Assembly: GCA_030599055.1 (NCBI GenBank)
Contig: JAUVOS010000127.1
Span: forward strand, 1-7,213
DNA length: 7,213 bases
DNA from: Lutibacter sp.
Lineage (GTDB): Bacteria; Bacteroidota; Bacteroidia; Flavobacteriales; Flavobacteriaceae
Reading direction: 5' to 3'
Shown here: one piece after another, positions 1-6,222 of the stretch
How the letters are laid out: each line of letters starts with the position of its first letter
Numbering within the stretch: the stretch's first letter is position 1
Translations under genes and position numbers: made by a program
The notes under the pieces: generated by a model
What the model saw: the letters and a program-made list of their open reading frames with translations, nothing else
Databases searched by the model: none
What the model was told of the DNA's origin: nothing

Positions 1-756
1 AGTACTGTAAAAAGTATTGACGATATTAATATTTATCTCAAAAAATTATTTAAAGAACTTAGTTATTTGGTAGATCGGGAAGACGACTCAATATTGTATA
101 ATACACGCGACCTACCCATGTTTTATTTTTTCAACAATCCTTTGTTAATCCATTTTAAAGTATTTATATGGTTTTCAATTCTCAAAGCAGATCCTCTTGA
201 GAAAAGAACAATTTTTGACAATTTTAAAATTTCGGATGAAATAGTTCTAAATGCCCTAAAAATTGGCGGAATCTATAATAGGATAAATGTAACCGAAATG
301 TGGAGTTACGGAGCAATTAATAATGTCTTACAACAATTGATCTACTTTCACAAAATGAGACAAATCAGTTTGGAAAACGTTGTAAATATATGTAACGCTC
401 TAACTCAAGAAATCAAAAAAATTGAAAATAAAACCATCAATGGAGGACGATTAGGCCATAGAAATTACGAGCTTTATTCAAATGATTTACTGATGATGAA
501 TAACAGTATTATTTTAAAATCTAAAGATAAAATAGTCTTTGCATATCCATACGCTCTTTTAAAATACTTTAGAATTGAGAATCAAAAGACTTGTAAACTT
601 CAAGAAAACTACATATTAGAACAAATGCAACATGCCACCTGTATTTCAAAAGCAAGTACAAGAGAACACACAACATTTTTCAATCTTAAATACGATAAAA
701 TAAAACAGGTCTTAGCAGTGATAAAAAATGAAGAAACTAAACCTGTTTTTTTATAA
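1..756 (+). CDS. 3' part of a protein of unknown function, cut at the window edge
   Basis: The reading frame is open from the first base and ends at TAA 754-756, so 251 C-terminal residues are visible and the true start lies upstream of the window. A TTG at 67 could be read as a start, but the 22 codons before it are also open, with no sign of a start region, so I treat the gene as truncated. I do not recognise the family. The visible part is rich in Lys, Asn and Ile. It has an aromatic/hydrophobic stretch at visible residues about 39-61 (beginning PMFYFF), interrupted by Asn, Pro, His and Lys, which looks more like a buried helix than a clear membrane span. A mainly helical middle follows, then a Lys-rich tail. 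There are no CxxC pairs, Walker motifs or signal peptide in the visible part. It runs in the same direction as rpoD, 242 bases upstream, and is probably a separate transcription unit. That it is coding is fairly sure; its function is unknown. Confidence 0.7.
   Translation, partial: STVKSIDDINIYLKKLFKELSYLVDREDDSILYNTRDLPMFYFFNNPLLIHFKVFIWFSILKADPLEKRTIFDNFKISDEIVLNALKIGGIYNRINVTEMWSYGAINNVLQQLIYFHKMRQISLENVVNICNALTQEIKKIENKTINGGRLGHRNYELYSNDLLMMNNSIILKSKDKIVFAYPYALLKYFRIENQKTCKLQENYILEQMQHATCISKASTREHTTFFNLKYDKIKQVLAVIKNEETKPVFL
702..752 (+). terminator. possible intrinsic terminator overlapping the end of the first gene
   Basis: A perfect 9-bp inverted repeat, AAAACAGGT (702-710) and ACCTGTTTT (741-749), encloses a 30-base loop and runs into a T tract (746-752). 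It lies almost wholly within the last codons of the upstream gene. The long, poorly structured loop makes this weak. The T tract next to the right arm and its place at the gene end are the reasons to list it. Confidence 0.3.
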
Positions 757-998
757 TTTGGAGTATTTAAATATTTTGCCAGATAAGTCCGAACCTATTA
801 TTGTTCGTTAATTTGCAACTATTCTTCCAGAAAATCATTGAGTTATAAAGCATCATTTGTAAACCCCCAATTAATGCAAATAGAACTCACAGATTTCACA
901 TTTAACTTATAAAAAAGTATTTTTTGTAACCTTTTTATAAAAAGTCCGTATATGTATATGCAGACTAGTATTTCACAATTTAAAACACACACTACTTA
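757..998 (+). promoter_or_regulatory. intergenic region upstream of rpoD, weak promoter candidate at 923-956
   Basis: This 242-base AT-rich gap should hold the rpoD promoter. The best candidate I can see is TTTG at 923-926 as a -33 element, followed after 22 bases by TATATGTA at 949-956. The latter is a poor match to the Bacteroidota -7 consensus TAnnTTTG (matching TA and two Ts only). It would start transcription roughly 35-40 bases before the rpoD ATG. No Shine-Dalgarno sequence is present. The bases before the start codon are A/C-rich, as is common in this phylum. I see no tRNA, small ORF with a convincing start, or strong hairpin in this gap. Confidence 0.22.
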
Positions 999-1862
999 AT
1001 GAGACAACTAAAAATAACCAAGCAGGTTACGAATAGAGAAACTGCTTCACTAGACAAGTATCTCCAAGAGATTGGAAAAGTAGATTTAATAACTGCTGAT
1101 GAAGAGGTTGAGCTGGCACAACGCATTAAAGCCGGTGATCAAATTGCACTTGAAAAATTAACTAAAGCAAATTTGCGTTTTGTTGTATCTGTTGCTAAAC
1201 AATATCAAAATCAAGGTTTGACACTTCCTGATCTAATAAACGAGGGAAATCTAGGCTTGATAAAAGCCGCTAAACGTTTTGATGAAACACGTGGTTTTAA
1301 GTTTATTTCTTATGCAGTTTGGTGGATTCGTCAATCTATCTTACAAGCTTTAGCGGAACAATCACGTATTGTACGTCTTCCTCTCAATAAAATTGGTTCT
1401 ATTAATAAAATTAATAAAATGTATGCTTTCTTAGAACAAGAAAACGAACGTGAACCATCAGCTGAGGAAATTGCTAAAAAACTTGATATGACGGTTAATG
1501 AGGTAGAAGAATCGATGAAAAACTCAGGAAGACATGTATCTATGGATGCTCCCTTGATTGAAGGTGAAAATTCTAATTTATACGATGTCCTTCGATCTGG
1601 TGAATCACCGAATCCTGACCGGAACTTAGTACATGAATCATTACGTATTGAAATTGAACGTGCTTTAGAAACCCTAACGCCTCGTGAAGCCGATGTTGTT
1701 AAACTATATTTTGGTTTAGGCGAACATCAACCAATGACTCTTGAAGAAATTGGTGAAACTTTTGACCTAACTCGTGAACGTGTACGTCAAATAAAAGAAA
1801 AAGCTATTAGGAGATTAAAACACACTTCTAGAAGTAAAATCTTAATGACCTATTTAGGTTAA
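999..1862 (+). CDS. rpoD: RNA polymerase primary sigma factor RpoD (sigma-70, group 1)
   Basis: This is the housekeeping sigma factor, which directs core RNA polymerase to most promoters. At 287 residues it has the short form typical of Bacteroidota and lacks the long N-terminal region 1.1 and non-conserved insert of proteobacterial RpoD. Region 1.2 is at about residues 16-48 (ASLDKYLQEIG onward). Region 2 is at about 52-122, with the core-binding and -10 melting/recognition segments, including YAVWWIRQSI (105-114). Region 3 is at about 125-200. Region 4 includes the -35-type helix-turn-helix at 246-273 (MTLEEIGETFDLTRERVRQ). All diagnostic group 1 motifs are intact. The ATG at 999 begins MRQLKITKQVTNRE, the usual start of this protein in flavobacteria. 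The gene stands alone, with a 242-base gap upstream and a strong terminator 17 bases after the stop codon, so it is probably monocistronic. Confidence 0.98.
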   Translation: MRQLKITKQVTNRETASLDKYLQEIGKVDLITADEEVELAQRIKAGDQIALEKLTKANLRFVVSVAKQYQNQGLTLPDLINEGNLGLIKAAKRFDETRGFKFISYAVWWIRQSILQALAEQSRIVRLPLNKIGSINKINKMYAFLEQENEREPSAEEIAKKLDMTVNEVEESMKNSGRHVSMDAPLIEGENSNLYDVLRSGESPNPDRNLVHESLRIEIERALETLTPREADVVKLYFGLGEHQPMTLEEIGETFDLTRERVRQIKEKAIRRLKHTSRSKILMTYLG

Positions 1863-1878
1863 TATCTAGCAAATCAAT

Positions 1879-1920
1879 AAAAAAAGGGCTGTCAATTTAC
1901 ATTTGACAGCCCTTTTTTTT
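1879..1920. terminator. bidirectional intrinsic terminator between rpoD and the convergent ATPase gene
   Basis: A perfect GC-rich stem, GGGCTGTCAA (1886-1895) with TTGACAGCCC (1903-1912), has a 7-base loop. It is flanked by seven As on the left and eight Ts on the right, which can extend the stem to 17 bp. Seen from either strand, the stem is followed by a U tract. It sits 17 bases after the rpoD stop and about 30 bases after the end of the minus-strand ATPase gene, so it can end both convergent transcripts. Confidence 0.93.
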
Positions 1921-1949
1921 ACTTTATGTTGTAACAATGAGTCTTGCTT

Positions 1950-2651
1950 TCAATCTTGAGTTAATTCACCAAACAAGTTTTCTAAACTATTATTATCATT
2001 GAGGTTTAAACTTTTTAAATACTGATCCAAAACTATTTTTCCTTTATGAATAATGATTACTCTATCACAAATAGCTTCTACCTCTTGTAAGATATGAGTT
2101 GAAAAAAGTACTGTCTTTTTCTTTCCTAAATTCTTAATAAGTTCGCGTACATCTAACAATTGATTAGGGTCAAGTCCTGTCGTTGGTTCATCTAAAATGA
2201 TTATGCTTGGATCATGTAACAAAGCAGCTGCTAAACCTACTCTTTGACGATAACCTTTAGAGAGTTCTTTAATTTTTTTATTAGCTTGTGTTGCCAACCC
2301 CACTTTGTCTATAGTCAGAGTAGTTTTTTCTTTCGAAACTCCATAAATCGATGCTTGAAAAGCCAAATATTCTTTAACATACATATCCAAATAGAGTGGA
2401 TTATGTTCCGGTAAATAACCAATTTCCTTTTTACTCTCTATTGAATTTTTTAGTACTGATTTTTCATTAATAAATACTTCCCCTTGAAATTCTGTAATAT
2501 AACCTGTTAGAATTTTCATCACAGTAGATTTTCCAGCACCATTTGGACCTAAGAAGCCCACTATTTCTCCCCTATTTATAGAGAAATTTATATCATTAAC
2601 CACTTTAAAAGAATCGTATGATTTTGAAAGATTTGTAACTTTTATTGACAT
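1950..2651 (-). CDS. gldA: GldA-like ABC transporter ATP-binding protein
   Basis: This is the cytoplasmic ATPase subunit of an ABC transporter. All nucleotide-binding motifs are present: Walker A GPNGAGKST (35-43), a Q-loop region with Glu at the usual Gln position (YLPEHNPLY, 79-87), signature LSKGYRQRV (130-138), Walker B IIILDEP (150-156), D-loop GLDP (159-162) and switch His186 (STH). The YLPEHNPLYLDMYVKEYLAF and LSKGYRQRVGLAAALLHDP blocks are those I associate with GldA, the ATPase of the GldA-GldF-GldG transporter needed for gliding in Flavobacterium johnsoniae. No permease gene (gldF/gldG type) is present in the window, which fits the frequent separation of gldA from gldFG. At 233 residues it ends soon after the ATPase domain, whereas I recall GldA proteins of about 300 residues. 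It could therefore be a GldA paralogue serving another transporter. The start ATG (2649-2651) gives MSIKVTNLSKSY, a normal N-terminus. It lies 52 bases downstream of the cytochrome gene on the same strand and ends at the shared terminator. Confidence 0.9.
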   Translation of the reverse strand: MSIKVTNLSKSYDSFKVVNDINFSINRGEIVGFLGPNGAGKSTVMKILTGYITEFQGEVFINEKSVLKNSIESKKEIGYLPEHNPLYLDMYVKEYLAFQASIYGVSKEKTTLTIDKVGLATQANKKIKELSKGYRQRVGLAAALLHDPSIIILDEPTTGLDPNQLLDVRELIKNLGKKKTVLFSTHILQEVEAICDRVIIIHKGKIVLDQYLKSLNLNDNNSLENLFGELTQD

Positions 2652-2655
2652 AGGG

Positions 2656-2663
2656 CAAACTTA
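2656..2663 (-). promoter_or_regulatory. -7-like box immediately upstream of the GldA-like gene
   Basis: On the minus strand TAAGTTTG is an exact match to the Bacteroidota -7 consensus TAnnTTTG, ending only 4 bases before the ATG. A TTTTG (2697-2693) lies upstream, but 29 bases away, outside the usual 17-23 base spacing. If functional, the transcript would be leaderless or nearly so. A chance match in AT-rich sequence is quite possible. Confidence 0.25.
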
Positions 2664-2703
2664 CGAATTTTAGAAATGAACTAATTATTTTTCAAAACTA
2701 GAT

Positions 2704-4935
2704 TCAATTACTTCTTAACTTTTTCAATATATTTTGATAATTCACATTTTCAGGTGCCATTAAAAGTAGCCTTTGACAAGTATCGATTGCTTCCTTATTT
2801 TTATTAGAGTTTAACTCGTTTAATAATTTCACATATAAAAGTTCTTCGTTCAATATATTTTTTTCTAAAGCCTTGTTTACAACATCTATAGAACTATCAT
2901 ATTGACCCATACCGTGAAGCTTCAGGGCGTAATTATAAAATGCTCTCTCTATTACAGGTTGTTTTTGGGTTGCCAATTTAAGATAGTGTAAGGAACTTTC
3001 AGAATCCCCTTTTTCATTATATAATAATCCTAACATAAAGTACGAATAACTGTATTCCGGTTCTTGGGTTACTACTTTTAAATACAATTTTTCAGCAGTC
3101 TTTGTATCGCCCTTATTATATTCTAATAGAGCAAGATTTAGCCTAGACAAGTTGTAAAAATTATCAATTTCAAGTGCTTTATTATACGCTTTTACTGTTT
3201 CATTTAATTTTCCCTTTGCCTGATTATGTAGCGCTATTTGGTGTTGCCCAGTTGCAAAATCTGCATTTACATAAAGTGCTTCCAAATATTCTTTTTGTGC
3301 TTTGAAATATTCAGAAGTGTCATCAATGGGTATGTTTCTCATATTAAAATACCTAGCAGCAGAAATTCTTACAAGTCTTATAGAATCTAAAAGTAAAGGT
3401 TTCAGATGTTCTGAAAAATCAGAATGCTCAATTTTACCTAATGCTAAAATAGTTTCATTTCTAACCAAAGCAGATGGATCTCTAACAAAAGTCAATAATT
3501 TATTTATATCCTCTTGTGAAGATAACTGATTTCCATATTGATGTATTGCTGTAGCTCTGATTATTTCAGGATACTTGTGTTGAGAAAATACTTTATAAAA
3601 AGCAGCTGTGTTGCCTCCATATCCTGCCAGTAAGTCATCAGAAAAATGTTCAAGTCTCTTTTTACCATATTTTTCTATTATAAAGTCACTAGCCCATTGT
3701 GCAGACTTATCCTTATGGCAAGTATTGCATGCGTTGGGAGTGTCATATTTAGCTGTCTGGTCTGGTCTAGGGATTCTAAAACTATGATCTCGTCTAAAAT
3801 CATTCCCCATATAATACTTCCCTGTCATATGACAATTTATACATTGTGAAGCATCGGTGTTTTGTTTATGAAAATGATGTGAATACTCATTATAATGTGA
3901 TTCATGACATTGCATGCAGAGTGCGTTGCCATTTTTCTTTAATTTTAATGAATGAACATCATGACAATCTTTACAAGACACTCCATAATGATACATTTTA
4001 CTTTGCATAAAAGATCCATATACATAATCTTCATCTTTTATCTGCCCGTCTAATTCATAAAATGGACTTATTAATAAACTAGGATTGTAGTGATCTAAAA
4101 AATGACCTTTATAATCAAAAAAAGCTGTTGATTGTCCTCTACGTGAATGGCATCTAGCACATTTTTGTATTAATTCACGAGACGACATGGCTAAATCCAT
4201 ATAGAGTTTTGGAGGAGTTTTATCTATATAGTTCTCCTTATTTTGATAATACTCAACATGCGTACTTGATGGGCCATGACAAGACTCACAACCCGCATTA
4301 ATCTCACTAAAAGTTGTAGTGTAATTTTCTGTTGAAGCATCATATTTTTTTTGAAGGTTTGTGGAATGGCAATCGGCACACATACTATTCCATGTCATGC
4401 TACCTCCAGTCCAATGCATCCATTCTGTATGTTGAATATCAAGATTGGGTTGTAAATGAAACCATTTTTTTTCAACAGTATCCCAAGCCGTGAGCAAACA
4501 TTGATAAGCACCATTAGGAAATTCGACAATGTATTGTTGTAAAGGTGTAAAGCCAAATGTATATTCTATTTTATAATTGGTGTACTCCCCATTTGGTCCT
4601 TCCGTATTTACAAAATAATCATTTCCATTTTTATAAAACCGATTCTTAATGCCTTTATGAATAAAAGTGGTATTATTAAAATCAGCTAAAATAGATGTAG
4701 AATCAGCAATTTTCATCGCCTGATCATGATGAGAATCCTTCCAGAGTAAAAATTCTTCTTCATGGCATTCTACACAAGAATTGGAACCAACAAATGTTGC
4801 TTCTGCAAATGCTTCTTTACTGTCTTTGGAAATTTTTACATACTTTTCATTCTTACAAGAACTGAGTAATAATATCAGAATGAGGCAGTTTGTGATTTTT
4901 AAAAAACTATTCATAAAAGATTTCAATATCTTCAT
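2704..4935 (-). CDS. octaheme c-type cytochrome lipoprotein with HEAT and TPR repeats
   Basis: This is a 743-residue envelope electron-transfer or redox protein of uncharacterised function. The N-terminus has a hydrophobic stretch (about 14-24) and a lipobox LSSC with lipid-attachment Cys27. Met8 would give a more typical 19-residue signal than Met1, so the true start may be at 4914. Eight CxxCH haem-binding motifs follow at Cys54, 186, 216, 259, 321, 340, 365 and 403. The cytochrome part (about 48-410) contains FGFTPLQQYIVEFP (127-140) and NSMCADCHSTN (183-193). These blocks are typical of a widespread group of multihaem proteins with TPR tails, annotated as cytochrome c554-like; no role is established that I know of. 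HEAT-like repeats lie at about 455-530 and four to five TPRs at about 560-735, suggesting a protein-binding platform. Residues after Cys27 (KNEKYVK) are not the acidic surface-export signal reported for flavobacterial lipoproteins, so a periplasmic location is more likely. It lies 45 bases downstream of lacI. Domain assignment is sure; function is not. Confidence 0.95.
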   Translation of the reverse strand: MKILKSFMNSFLKITNCLILILLLSSCKNEKYVKISKDSKEAFAEATFVGSNSCVECHEEEFLLWKDSHHDQAMKIADSTSILADFNNTTFIHKGIKNRFYKNGNDYFVNTEGPNGEYTNYKIEYTFGFTPLQQYIVEFPNGAYQCLLTAWDTVEKKWFHLQPNLDIQHTEWMHWTGGSMTWNSMCADCHSTNLQKKYDASTENYTTTFSEINAGCESCHGPSSTHVEYYQNKENYIDKTPPKLYMDLAMSSRELIQKCARCHSRRGQSTAFFDYKGHFLDHYNPSLLISPFYELDGQIKDEDYVYGSFMQSKMYHYGVSCKDCHDVHSLKLKKNGNALCMQCHESHYNEYSHHFHKQNTDASQCINCHMTGKYYMGNDFRRDHSFRIPRPDQTAKYDTPNACNTCHKDKSAQWASDFIIEKYGKKRLEHFSDDLLAGYGGNTAAFYKVFSQHKYPEIIRATAIHQYGNQLSSQEDINKLLTFVRDPSALVRNETILALGKIEHSDFSEHLKPLLLDSIRLVRISAARYFNMRNIPIDDTSEYFKAQKEYLEALYVNADFATGQHQIALHNQAKGKLNETVKAYNKALEIDNFYNLSRLNLALLEYNKGDTKTAEKLYLKVVTQEPEYSYSYFMLGLLYNEKGDSESSLHYLKLATQKQPVIERAFYNYALKLHGMGQYDSSIDVVNKALEKNILNEELLYVKLLNELNSNKNKEAIDTCQRLLLMAPENVNYQNILKKLRSN

Positions 4936-4940
4936 AAAAG

Positions 4941-4982
4941 AAAAAAAACAGGTAGCTATTAAAAAATTAAATACTGTTTTTT
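4941..4982 (-). terminator. possible terminator or attenuator between lacI and the cytochrome gene
   Basis: In the minus-strand transcript, a 9-bp stem, AAAAAACAG (4982-4974) with CTGTTTTTT (4951-4943), overlaps the lacI stop codon and continues into a run of eight Us (4948-4941). A further 4-bp pairing (4957-4960 with 4970-4973) can stack inside it across an asymmetric 5-base bulge. The stem is AT-rich and the U tract ends only about 5 bases before the cytochrome ATG at 4935. It could end lacI transcripts partially or simply be a chance AT-rich repeat. Confidence 0.3.
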
Positions 4983-5985
4983 ATGCTAATAAGCTCCCTT
5001 TAATTATTGTTGTTTTATAGCTTTCTAAATTAATGTTTTTTATTCTATTTAAAATTATTTTAGATGCCTTATTACCAACTTTTTTGGCATGTTGATTGAT
5101 TACTGTAAAGGAAGGGGCGAAAGCCATTTGAGATTGATGGTAAAATGCAACTATGGGAAATGCTTTTGATGTATTATGTCCCAAAGACCTAGCCACTTGT
5201 ATTGTGTTGACAACGGCACTCTCATTTACTCCAAAAATTCCATCAACTTTTTTATTTTCCAATAAAACTTTAATTTTTTTCTTGAAAGTTTCTACATTAT
5301 TAGATTCTATAATGTAATCTTTCGAATAATCAATCCGATATGTTGCTAATGCCTCTTTGAAGCCCTTTAATTTCAATTTATTTTCCTGAGGTAATTCATT
5401 CATTAAAGAGACTAATGCTATTCTTTTACTATTGTGTTTTCTAATTAAAAATTCAGTTGCCTTAAATGAAACTTCAAAGTTATCTGTTATCACTTTATCA
5501 CACTTTATGGAAGGACATATCCTATCAAACAAAACTAATGGAATACCTTGTTTCTTGAAATGGGTGAAATGCTCGTATTTCTTTTTCGTCAGCGTTTCTT
5601 TTGAGGGACATATTATAAGACCATCTACAAAACCACTTGACATCATTTCCATACTTTTATACTCTTTCTCTAAGGATTCATGAGTAATTGAAATAAGAAC
5701 TCTATATCCTTTTGAGTCTAAATGACTTTCAATACCTGTTAAAACTTCAGAATAAAAAGAATCTGTAATATTTGGGATGATTATTCCAATAGTTTTTGTA
5801 CTTCCTGTTCTAAAACTTGCTGCGAAACTATTCGGAACATAATTACATTTCTTCGCAAAATCTTTAACCCTTTTCTTTGTTAACTCACTTATTTCTGAAC
5901 TATCCGAAAGCGCTTTCGAAATAGTAGAGACCGATAAATCTAGGGCTTTTGAGAGTTCTGATAATGTTTTTCTATGCTGTATCAT
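4981..5985 (-). CDS. LacI/GalR-family transcriptional regulator
   Basis: This is a 334-residue sugar-responsive DNA-binding regulator of normal family length. The N-terminal helix-turn-helix occupies about residues 6-27 (TLSELSKALDLSVSTISKALS), followed by the third helix and the hinge helix at about 52-59 (NSFAASFR). The periplasmic-binding-protein-like effector domain starts at about 65 (KTIGIIIPNI). Effector-domain landmarks include DGLIICPS (121-128), LFDR (152-155) and, near the C-terminus, the INQHAKKVGNKAS segment (296-308), which matches the position of the usual 'xxQpxxxxG' motif. The hinge residue that inserts into the minor groove is usually Leu in this family; here the corresponding residue appears to be Phe58. 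The gene is divergent from the sulfatase, 237 bases away, so it is a plausible local regulator of that locus; its ligand cannot be read from the sequence. The ATG at 5985 is preceded by A-rich sequence without a Shine-Dalgarno motif. A cre-like palindrome lies within its own recognition-helix codons. Confidence 0.96.
   Translation of the reverse strand: MIQHRKTLSELSKALDLSVSTISKALSDSSEISELTKKRVKDFAKKCNYVPNSFAASFRTGSTKTIGIIIPNITDSFYSEVLTGIESHLDSKGYRVLISITHESLEKEYKSMEMMSSGFVDGLIICPSKETLTKKKYEHFTHFKKQGIPLVLFDRICPSIKCDKVITDNFEVSFKATEFLIRKHNSKRIALVSLMNELPQENKLKLKGFKEALATYRIDYSKDYIIESNNVETFKKKIKVLLENKKVDGIFGVNESAVVNTIQVARSLGHNTSKAFPIVAFYHQSQMAFAPSFTVINQHAKKVGNKASKIILNRIKNINLESYKTTIIKGSLLA
5905..5918. 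promoter_or_regulatory. cre-like 14-bp palindrome inside lacI (candidate operator)
   Basis: CGAAAGCGCTTTCG is a perfect palindrome with the central CG typical of LacI/GalR operators. It matches 12 of 14 positions of the Bacillus CcpA cre consensus TGWAANCGNTNWCA, differing only at the two outermost bases. It encodes Ser23-Lys-Ala-Leu-Ser27 of the regulator's own recognition helix, using TCG, AAA, GCG, CTT and TCG. This could be an intragenic autoregulatory operator about 68-81 bases into the gene. The conserved SKALS protein motif alone makes part of this sequence likely, and about one palindrome of this length is expected by chance in a window this AT-rich. Confidence 0.35.
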
Positions 5986-6074
5986 CTTTTAGTAGTTCAA
6001 TTATTCTCAACGGGCTTTAGCACTATTTCCATAATGAATTCATCCTATATTAGCCTTTTTTTTTCTTTTTATAA

Positions 6075-6108
6075 CAAAATAGAATACCTTTTTAGGGCAT
6101 TAGAACAA
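6075..6108 (-). promoter_or_regulatory. candidate lacI promoter
   Basis: On the minus strand TTG (6108-6106) is followed after 24 bases by TATTTTG (6081-6075), a one-base-short version of the -7 consensus TAnnTTTG. Spacing is just beyond the usual 17-23. It would give a leader of roughly 85 bases before the lacI ATG. Another, better -7 match (TACATTTG, 6129-6122) lies further upstream but has no TTG at the right distance. Neither is convincing alone. Confidence 0.22.
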
Positions 6109-6121
6109 TACTTATTTAATG

Positions 6122-6165
6122 CAAATGTACAAAAAAATAATTATAAATGTAAATTATACATTTAT
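6122..6165. promoter_or_regulatory. repeated AAATGTA half-sites in the lacI/sulfatase divergent region
   Basis: A perfect 9-bp inverted repeat, ATAAATGTA (6143-6151) and TACATTTAT (6157-6165), is separated by AATTA. A third copy of the core AAATGTA lies at 6123-6129 in direct orientation, exactly 22 bases (about two helical turns) before the left arm. This arrangement, inside a divergent promoter region and 58 bases before the sulfatase ATG, is what a dimeric regulator's binding site can look like. The same core also resembles part of the -7 consensus read on the minus strand (TACATTTG at 6129-6122), so the copies might instead reflect promoter elements. The protein that binds is unknown: the repeat lacks the central CG expected of a LacI operator. 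I see no clear TTG/TAnnTTTG pair for the sulfatase on the plus strand. Confidence 0.4.
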
Positions 6166-6222
6166 TATTGGTATATTAGCACTTTGTTCGTGTCTTCATG
6201 TTTTTCTTTTAATTCTATATCT

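Noticed and set aside
67..69. TTG as the start codon of the first gene
   Set aside because: The frame is open upstream to the first base, so the gene most likely begins outside the window; there is no ribosome-binding or promoter context before the TTG.
808..815. TTAATTTG as a -7 promoter element for rpoD
   Set aside because: The second base does not match the consensus and the nearest TTTG upstream (775-778) is 29 bases away, outside the usual spacing. It would also give a leader of over 170 bases.
3302..3849. Two short plus-strand open frames (3302-3529 and 3646-3849)
   Set aside because: Both are antisense within the cytochrome gene, opposite its HEAT-like and haem-binding parts; they are products of the AT-rich coding pattern.
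4781..5020. Open frame of 79 codons on the plus strand spanning the cytochrome start and lacI end
   Set aside because: It is antisense to the signal peptide region of the cytochrome and to the lacI stop region, with no start context or recognisable motif.
5432..5683. Open frame of 83 codons on the plus strand
   Set aside because: It is antisense to the effector domain of the LacI-family gene, with no independent support.
6034..6043. Palindrome ATGAATTCAT in the lacI leader region
   Set aside because: At only 10 bp and AT-rich, many such palindromes are expected by chance in this window; it has no central CG or flanking symmetry.
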